Of a stretch of 27,401 nucleotides of DNA, positions 22,123-27,401 are shown in pieces. This DNA comes from Pseudomonadota bacterium (GTDB taxonomy: Bacteria > Pseudomonadota > Alphaproteobacteria > Ferrovibrionales > Ferrovibrionaceae), in NCBI GenBank assembly GCA_023434425.1, contig JAEYSS010000280.1, forward strand, positions 1-27,401, in the 5' to 3' direction. The translations under genes and the position numbers were made by a program. The number at the start of each line of letters is the position of its first letter. The first letter of the stretch is position 1. The notes beneath the pieces are model-generated. The model did no database searches. It was not told the origin of the DNA and saw only the letters and a list, made by a program, of their open reading frames with translations.

Positions 22123-23865
22123 ATGGCGGCGGCACGTTTTGAGGATCTCTACAGCCGGACCAAGCTGGCCTCCGGCCTGGTGCTGTTCGTTTTCCTCGCC
22201 ACGCATCTGATCAATCACACACTGGGCATCGTATCGCTGCAGGCGATGGATGCCGGTGCGGCTGTGTTCAAATCCGTCTGGCGCAGCTGGCCCGGCACGG
22301 TGCTGCTCTATGCCGCCGCCGTCACGCATCCGCTTCTCGCGCTGTTCAGCTGGCTGCGGCGCGGTCATTACCGCGGCATTGCCTGGCAGGGCTGGGTGCA
22401 GCTGGCGCTCGGCCTCTGCGTGCCGCCGCTGGTGGTCGACCATGTGATCGGCACACGCGGCCTGCATGAGGCGATGGGCGTCAACGACAGTTACGCCTAT
22501 GTACTGATCGTGCAGTTCGTGCAGGAGCCGCTGATCGGCCTGCGCCAGAATATCCTGATCCTGATCGCCTGGGGCCATGGCTGCATCGGCGCATATTACT
22601 GGCTGCGGCTGAAACAGATTTCCGAACGCCTCTGGCCCGTGCTGTTCGGCCTCGCGCTGCTGCTGCCGATGCTGGCGACGATGGGCTATCTTTCTGCGGG
22701 CCGCGCCGTGCTGCTGGCGATGCAGCAGCCCGAATGGCTGGACGCTTTCCGCGCCGGCCTCAACTGGCCCGGGCCCATGGCCAACGACTTCGGCATGCGC
22801 AATGTCGACTATGCCTATCAGGGCATGATCGGCCTGCTGGCGCTCGGTCTGCTCGGCCGTATGCTGGCCGCGCTGCTGCGCCGCCGGCGCGGCATCGTCA
22901 CCGTCAGTTATCCCGATGGCCGCAAATTCCGCGGCCTGGCCGGCAACCTCACCGTGCTGGAAGCCAGCCGCGCCATCGGCTATCCGCATGCTTCGGTCTG
23001 CGGCGGACAGGGCCGCTGCTCGACCTGCCGCGTGCGTCTGAGCGGTGCGGGCGCCGCCGACCTGCCGCCGCCCGATGCCGCCGAGCAGAAGGTGCTCGAC
23101 CGCATCAGGGCATCGCCGGGCGTGCGGCTCGCCTGCCAGGTGCGGCCGCGCGACGATATCGCCGTGCTGCCGCTGCTGCCGGCCGGCGTGCCGACGCGCG
23201 TCGTCTATGGCACCAGTTCCTACGCGCAAGGGTCGGAGCGGCGCATCGCCATCCTGTTCGCCGATCTGCGCGGCTTCACCAAGTTGTCGGAAGGCAAGCT
23301 GCCCTATGACGTGGTGTTCGTGCTGAACCAGTATTTCAAGGCGATGGGCGAAGCGGTCGACGGCGCCGGCGGCAAGCTCGACAAGTTCATCGGCGATGGC
23401 GTGATGGCGCTGTTCGGCATCGACGAGGGGCCCGACGAGGGCTGCCGCCGCGCCATGGACGCCGCGCGCCGCATGGCGGCGGCGCTGGCGCAGCTGAACG
23501 ACGCACTGAGGATGGATCTCGACCAGACGCTGCGCATCGGTATCGGGATTCATTGCGGCCCGGCCATCGTCGGCGAGATGGGTCATGGCAGCGCCATGCA
23601 TCTGACCGCGGTGGGCGATGCGGTCAACACCGCCAGCCGGCTGGAAAGCGCAACCAAGGATTTCGCCGCCGAACTCGTCATTTCTGCCGAAGTGGCGGAA
23701 CGGGCCGGCACCGCCGCGCTGGCCGACATGGCCTGGCAGCGCCAGACCGTCGCCCTGCGCGGCAAATCGGACAGTATCGACGTGCTGGTGGCCGGGCAGA
23801 TCCTGCCGGCGCGGGCCACCCCGCGCGATGCCGGCAGCGCAGCAGCCACCGCCGCCACGCCTTGA
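22123..23865 (+). CDS. Redox-linked adenylate cyclase: SDH-like membrane anchor, [2Fe-2S] ferredoxin, class III cyclase
   Basis: The 580-residue protein has three parts. Residues 10-250 contain about six membrane segments with histidines typical of heme-b anchors of succinate dehydrogenases (H28, H32, H69, H107, H152). Residues about 258-350 are a plant/adrenodoxin-type ferredoxin with C293, C299, C302 and C338. Residues about 370-555 are a class III cyclase with metal-binding D381 and D425, adenine-selecting K421 and D499, and N502/R506, so it looks active for cAMP. CyaC of Sinorhizobium meliloti has a quinone-responsive diheme-b anchor fused to a cyclase (recalled); this looks like that family with a ferredoxin domain. 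The tail from about residue 560 is low in complexity. It is 12 bases after tetR. Confidence 0.9.
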   Translation: MAAARFEDLYSRTKLASGLVLFVFLATHLINHTLGIVSLQAMDAGAAVFKSVWRSWPGTVLLYAAAVTHPLLALFSWLRRGHYRGIAWQGWVQLALGLCVPPLVVDHVIGTRGLHEAMGVNDSYAYVLIVQFVQEPLIGLRQNILILIAWGHGCIGAYYWLRLKQISERLWPVLFGLALLLPMLATMGYLSAGRAVLLAMQQPEWLDAFRAGLNWPGPMANDFGMRNVDYAYQGMIGLLALGLLGRMLAALLRRRRGIVTVSYPDGRKFRGLAGNLTVLEASRAIGYPHASVCGGQGRCSTCRVRLSGAGAADLPPPDAAEQKVLDRIRASPGVRLACQVRPRDDIAVLPLLPAGVPTRVVYGTSSYAQGSERRIAILFADLRGFTKLSEGKLPYDVVFVLNQYFKAMGEAVDGAGGKLDKFIGDGVMALFGIDEGPDEGCRRAMDAARRMAAALAQLNDALRMDLDQTLRIGIGIHCGPAIVGEMGHGSAMHLTAVGDAVNTASRLESATKDFAAELVISAEVAERAGTAALADMAWQRQTVALRGKSDSIDVLVAGQILPARATPRDAGSAAATAATP

Positions 23866-23906
23866 GCCGCGCCGCCGGACCGGGTTCAATAGCCGGGCCG
23901 TGTGCC

Positions 23907-23931
23907 GGAACCTTCGGCCGGGGTTGCCGTT
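23907..23931 (+). promoter_or_regulatory. EcfG-type general stress promoter of the hybrid kinase
   Basis: GGAAC (23907-23911) and CGTT (23928-23931) are separated by exactly 16 bases in the 133-base gap upstream of the kinase, in the right direction, 67 bases before the ATG. It is identical in pattern to the otsB site. Confidence 0.7.
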
Positions 23932-23998
23932 TCGTTACCTGAGGCGGAATGGCGCGTGCAGACGCCATTCGTCAGGCAAGACTGGTTTCGGGGGATTC

Positions 23999-25948
23999 AT
24001 GGCGGCGGAGCAGCCGTACGACACTGCCTTGACGGAGGACCGGCGCTATCGCCTGCTGGTCAATTCCATCACCGACTACGCCATCTACATGGTCGACCCG
24101 GCCGGCGTGGTCGCGAACTGGAATGCCGGGGCGGAGCAGTTCACGGGCTATCGCGCCGACGAGATCACCGGCCGGCCCTGCGCGCTGTTATACACACCGG
24201 AAGATGTCGCCGCGGACCTGCCGCAGCGCGCGCTGGCGATAGCCGATCGCGACGGCCGCTTCGAACGCGAAGGCTGGCGCCTGCGCAAGGATGGCACGCG
24301 CTTCTGGGCGCATATGGTGATCGAGCCGATACGCGACGAGGCCGGCGCGCTGATCGGCTTCGCCAAAGTGACGCGCGACCTGACCGAACGCATGCGGACC
24401 CGCGAGGATCTGCGCCGCAGCGAGGAGCAGTTCCGCCGCCTGGTGCTGGGCGTGACCGACTACGCGATCTACATGATCGACCCGGAGGGCCAAGTGGTAA
24501 GCTGGAATGCCGGCGCCGAGAAGATCAAGGGCTATACCGCCGAGGAGATCATCGGCCAGCATTTCTCGCGCTTCTACACGGAAGAGGATCGCGCGCAGCA
24601 TGCGCCCGAGCGCGGTCTGGCCACGGCGGCGCTGGACGGCCGTTTCGAACGCGAAGGCTGGCGCGTGCGAAAGGACGGCACCACCTTCTGGGCTCATGTG
24701 GTGATCGACGCGATCCGCAACGAGGCCGGCTTGCTGGTCGGCTTCGCCAAGGTGACGCGCGACATGACCGAGAGGGTCAAGGCGCAGCAGGCGCTGGAGC
24801 GGGCGCAGCAGGCGCTGTTCCAGTCGCAGAAGATGGATGCCATCGGCCAGCTGACCGGTGGCGTGGCGCATGACTTCAACAACCTGCTGATGGCGATCAT
24901 CGGCAGCATCGAGCTGCTGAAGAAACGCATCCCGGAACATCCGAAGGTGACGCCGCTGCTCGACAATGCCATGCAGGGCGCCAGGCGCGGCGCGGCACTG
25001 ACCCAGCGCCTGCTGGCCTTTGCCCGCAAGCAGGAGCTCAACCTGCGCGGCATCGACCTGCCGGCGCTGGTGCGCGGCATGACCGACCTGCTGCGGCGCA
25101 CGATCGGCCCGCAGATCATGATCGAAGCCCGGATGCCCGACGCGCTCGCCGCGATCCAGGCCGATGCCAACCAGCTGGAACTCGCGCTGCTCAACCTGAC
25201 CATGAATGCGCGCGATGCGATGCCGAATGGCGGCAGCATCGTGATCGCCGCGCGCGAGGAAACCGTGCCCGATGGCGGCCCGGCCGGACCGCTGGTGCCG
25301 GGTCGCTATGTCTGCCTGTCGGTGACCGACAGCGGTGAAGGCATGGACGAGGCGACGCTGAAACGCGCCGCCGAGCCTTTCTTCACCACCAAGGGCATCG
25401 GCAAGGGCACCGGGCTGGGACTGTCCATGGTGCATGGCCTGGCCGAACAGTCGGGCGGTCGCCTGGTGCTGCACAGCAAAAAAGGCGAAGGCACCACGGC
25501 GGAGCTCTGGCTGCCGCTGGCCGAAGCCGTCGCTGTGAACGGCGACGCAGCCGCCGCCGGCGATGCCGGAACGGGAGCGACGCGACCGCTGACCGTGCTG
25601 GCGGTGGATGACGACCGGCTGGTGCTGATGAATACCGTGGCGATGCTGGAAGAGATGGGCCATACCGTACTGGAAGCCACTTCGGGCCAGCAGGCACTGG
25701 AGATTTTGCGCCAGCATGCCACGCTCGACCTGCTGATCACCGATGAAGCCATGCCGCAGATGACCGGATTGCAGCTGGCGAAAACCGTGCGGGCGGAGCG
25801 CCCGGGCCTGCCGATCATCCTGGCCACCGGCTATGCCGAAGTGCCCCGCGACTCCACGCTGCCGAAACTCTCCAAGCCCTTCTTCCAGGACGACCTGGTC
25901 CGCGCGGTCGCCTCGGCGGTGCGCCAGGAGGCCCCCCGGCAGGGTTGA
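23999..25948 (+). CDS. Hybrid histidine kinase, PAS-PAS-HisKA-HATPase-REC
   Basis: The 649-residue, soluble protein has two PAS domains (residues about 16-131 and 144-259), HisKA with H291 in GVAHDFNNLL, HATPase with N403 (NLTMNARDAMP), D444-G448 (DSGEGMD) and GIGKGTGLGLSM (466-476), and a C-terminal receiver with D582 (LITDEAMP), T610 and K626. There is no membrane segment. The ATG at 23999 has GGGGG 4 bases upstream; the frame upstream of it holds the end of the cyclase gene on another frame. The two PAS domains are 64% identical by hand alignment. The stress promoter suggests it is induced by stress; its partner is unknown. The general-stress kinases I know are of the HWE/HisKA2 type, unlike this one. 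Confidence 0.94.
   Translation: MAAEQPYDTALTEDRRYRLLVNSITDYAIYMVDPAGVVANWNAGAEQFTGYRADEITGRPCALLYTPEDVAADLPQRALAIADRDGRFEREGWRLRKDGTRFWAHMVIEPIRDEAGALIGFAKVTRDLTERMRTREDLRRSEEQFRRLVLGVTDYAIYMIDPEGQVVSWNAGAEKIKGYTAEEIIGQHFSRFYTEEDRAQHAPERGLATAALDGRFEREGWRVRKDGTTFWAHVVIDAIRNEAGLLVGFAKVTRDMTERVKAQQALERAQQALFQSQKMDAIGQLTGGVAHDFNNLLMAIIGSIELLKKRIPEHPKVTPLLDNAMQGARRGAALTQRLLAFARKQELNLRGIDLPALVRGMTDLLRRTIGPQIMIEARMPDALAAIQADANQLELALLNLTMNARDAMPNGGSIVIAAREETVPDGGPAGPLVPGRYVCLSVTDSGEGMDEATLKRAAEPFFTTKGIGKGTGLGLSMVHGLAEQSGGRLVLHSKKGEGTTAELWLPLAEAVAVNGDAAAAGDAGTGATRPLTVLAVDDDRLVLMNTVAMLEEMGHTVLEATSGQQALEILRQHATLDLLITDEAMPQMTGLQLAKTVRAERPGLPIILATGYAEVPRDSTLPKLSKPFFQDDLVRAVASAVRQEAPRQG
24044..24775 (+). 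repeat. Tandem PAS domain duplication in the hybrid kinase
   Basis: 24044-24391 and 24428-24775 encode matching PAS domains at a constant offset of 128 residues (384 bases). 73 of 114 aligned residues are identical, with long identical blocks such as DGRFEREGWR and GFAKVTRD. The DNA is also similar over these blocks, so the duplication is fairly recent. Confidence 0.85.
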
Positions 25949-26019
25949 TCCGCCTCAATTCTCCGGCGGCCGCCGGCATGCGACAGTGTGCGCCATCCTC
26001 TGCAGCACCGGAGCCCGCC

Positions 26020-26544
26020 ATGTCCGCCGATACCAGTTCCCGTCCCGATGCCATCCCTGCCGCGCTCAGCGAGCAGGATCGCAGCCTGCTGCGCAAGCTG
26101 CGGCATCATCGCGCCCATCGCCGCCATGATACGCGCGACGCCCCGGCACCGCCGACCGGGCTGGGCAGCCGCATTGCCGACACGGTCGCGGCGGTGGTCG
26201 GCTCCTGGCGTTTCATCCTGCTGCAAAGCGCGCTGCTCGCGGCCTGGCTGATCGGCAACGCGGTCTTCGGCGGCCAGGCCTGGGATCCCTATCCCTTCAT
26301 CCTGCTGAATCTGCTGCTGTCCTTCCAGGCCGCCTATGCGGCGCCGATCATCATGATGAGCCAGAACCGCCAGGGCGAGATCGACCGCCAGCGTGCCGAG
26401 AATGACTACAGCATCAACATCAAGGCGGAACTGGAGATCGAACTGCTGCACCAGAAGATCGACCTGCTGCGCGAGCAGGAGCTGATGGCGCTGACCCGCG
26501 CCGTCGAGGCGCTGGCGCAGCGCATCGACGGCAGGCCGGCCTGA
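26020..26544 (+). CDS. DUF1003 membrane protein
   Basis: The 174-residue protein has the DUF1003 signature: two close membrane segments at about residues 62-83 (SWRFILLQSALLAAWLIGNAV) and 91-112 (YPFILLNLLLSFQAAYAAP), followed by IIMMSQNRQGEIDRQRAENDYSINIKAE. A helical, probably coiled-coil tail (135-168) follows. The function of the family is unknown. The N-terminus is polar and basic. The ATG at 26020 has GGAG 7 bases upstream. It is 71 bases after the hybrid kinase in the same direction, so it could share that transcript. It ends 13 bases before the convergent receptor gene. Confidence 0.9.
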   Translation: MSADTSSRPDAIPAALSEQDRSLLRKLRHHRAHRRHDTRDAPAPPTGLGSRIADTVAAVVGSWRFILLQSALLAAWLIGNAVFGGQAWDPYPFILLNLLLSFQAAYAAPIIMMSQNRQGEIDRQRAENDYSINIKAELEIELLHQKIDLLREQELMALTRAVEALAQRIDGRPA

Positions 26545-26557
26545 TCAGCCCGCCTGA

Positions 26558-27401
26558 TCAGAAGGTGACGCTGCCGCCGAGCCGTACTTCACGGCCGCGG
26601 ATCGGCGCCTGCTCCTTCAGCATCGAGCTGTGCACGCGGCCATGCTCGTCGGTCAGGTTGCGGCCCTGCAGCAGCAGCGCGATGTTGCGGTTCTCTGAAA
26701 ACGGCCGCCAGGTGAGCGCCGTGTTGATCACGCGATACCCGCCGGTTTCGGTTTCGTTGACCCCGGTGCGGTCCTGCCGCGCGAAGCCTGCCAGTTCGAG
26801 ACGGAAGCCGAGATCGTCCTGTTCGGCGACGAAACCGAGCCGATAGCCAAGCGGCGGAATCAGCGGCAGCGCGCGGCTGCTGCTGCGGTCTTCGGCGCGC
26901 ACATAGTCGATGCCGCCGTCTACGCTTAAGCGCCGGTTCCTGTCCGCGCCACGCCAGAAGGTCCAGGCGGCGTCGACTTCGACACCGCGGAAGTCGGCAT
27001 CGGTCTGGCTGATCTGCAATTCGTCCAGATCGTCCTGCTGGCTGCCGGTGAAAGCGCCGTAGATGTAGTCCTTGTATCGCGTGGCGAAGAGATTGATGCC
27101 GCCGGTGACATCGCCCTGCACCTTGCGCAGCGAGAGTTCCGAATGCCAGGCGGCTTCCTTGCCCAGGTTCGCGTTACCGAGTTCAAAGCTGCGCGTCGCC
27201 AGATGCGCGCCATTGGCATACAGCTCTTCCGCCGTCGGCGCGCGCTCGATGTAGGACAGCGCGGCGCCGATCTGCCAGCCGGGTATGAAGCGCCAGGTCG
27301 CACTGGCCGAGAGACTGGCCGGCGTGTAGTCGCGGTCGTTCGTAGCGGTCAGATTGTCGATCTCGACATGTTCGATGCGACCGCCGAGCGCAAACAGCCA
27401 G
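26558..27401 (-). CDS. TonB-dependent receptor, C-terminal part (N-terminus beyond window)
   Basis: The frame is open to the window edge, giving 280 C-terminal residues of an outer-membrane beta-barrel. It shows alternating strands and ends in SVTF, with the C-terminal phenylalanine needed for barrel insertion. The motif RAPTAEELYANGAHLATRSFELGN is typical of TonB-dependent receptors and resembles the zinc receptor ZnuD, and NLTDEHGRVHSSMLKE near the end is also in that pattern. The plug domain and signal peptide are not in the window. The zinc assignment is tentative. It is convergent with the DUF1003 gene; a tenfold repeat GCCTGATCAG occurs twice in the junction at 26539-26561. Confidence 0.88.
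   Translation of the reverse strand, partial: WLFALGGRIEHVEIDNLTATNDRDYTPASLSASATWRFIPGWQIGAALSYIERAPTAEELYANGAHLATRSFELGNANLGKEAAWHSELSLRKVQGDVTGGINLFATRYKDYIYGAFTGSQQDDLDELQISQTDADFRGVEVDAAWTFWRGADRNRRLSVDGGIDYVRAEDRSSSRALPLIPPLGYRLGFVAEQDDLGFRLELAGFARQDRTGVNETETGGYRVINTALTWRPFSENRNIALLLQGRNLTDEHGRVHSSMLKEQAPIRGREVRLGGSVTF

Noticed and set aside
21946..23889. A 647-codon open frame on the - strand opposite the cyclase
   Set aside because: It mirrors the cyclase codons, is rich in H, R, Q and A, and has no recognisable domain or start signals.
23866..23906. Weak inverted repeats after the cyclase stop, possible terminator
   Set aside because: Stems are short and mismatched and no T-tract follows.
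24188..25717. A 509-codon open frame on the - strand opposite the hybrid kinase
   Set aside because: Same reasoning: antisense to a clear kinase gene with shadow composition.
26539..26561. GCCTGATCAG repeated twice at the DUF1003/receptor junction
   Set aside because: Only ten bases and partly made of both stop codons; no sign of an attachment site or mobile element.
1..27401. Search for CRISPR arrays, tRNA or rRNA genes, insertion sequences and phage genes
   Set aside because: No regular spacer-repeat array, no recognisable tRNA cloverleaf, no transposase, integrase or terminal inverted repeats seen by eye.

Overview
The window looks like a GC-rich alphaproteobacterial chromosome, possibly Rhodospirillales-like, although the order cannot be fixed from sequence alone. 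The evidence is the purS/purQ/purL-bolA-grxD gene order, the alphaproteobacterial ATPase inhibitor (zeta subunit, DUF1476) next to purC, and two sites that match the EcfG general-stress promoter (GGAAC-N16-CGTT). I see no rRNA, tRNA, CRISPR array, insertion sequence or phage gene. Coding density is very high and no gene-free stretch exceeds 300 bases. All genes look intact except the two cut by the window edges.

Layout. 1-761: the end of an Hpt domain protein overlapping a CheY-like receiver. 774-1895: an HxlR regulator divergent from a WrbA-like flavodoxin, with dyad operators between them. 1962-2375: an NTF2-like protein. 2447-8452: a leftward purine operon, purC - hairpin - purS - lipoprotein - purQ - purL - bolA - grxD - terminator. 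The lipoprotein gene sits unexpectedly between purS and purQ. 8677-8994: the F1-ATPase inhibitor zeta, divergent from purC. 9013-12292: a leftward operon of a MarR-GNAT fusion, an EamA transporter and a Tat-exported multicopper oxidase. 12344-16400: a leftward trehalose operon otsB-GH15-otsA with an EcfG-type promoter. 16572-19158: a tight leftward operon of alpha/beta hydrolase, MddA-like S-methyltransferase and a second alpha/beta hydrolase. Its promoter is built from an AT-rich array of four half-sites next to a divergent MarR regulator (19357-19875). 19872-21200: a TTC38-family repeat protein. 21418-23865: a TetR regulator followed by a membrane adenylate cyclase with an SDH-like heme-type anchor and a [2Fe-2S] ferredoxin domain. 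23999-25948: a hybrid histidine kinase with a second EcfG-type promoter. 26020-26544: a DUF1003 membrane protein. 26558-27401: the C-terminal part of a TonB-dependent receptor, possibly ZnuD-like.

How they fit together. Housekeeping genes (purines, Fe-S handling, ATPase control) lie beside several stress and redox modules: quinone/electrophile sensing (HxlR-flavodoxin), copper oxidase, trehalose synthesis under a probable general-stress promoter, a redox-gated cAMP source, and a stress-promoted hybrid kinase. The items I would follow first are the paired EcfG sites, the redox cyclase, the hydrolase-mddA-hydrolase operon with its operator array, and the duplicated-domain lipoprotein inside the purine operon.
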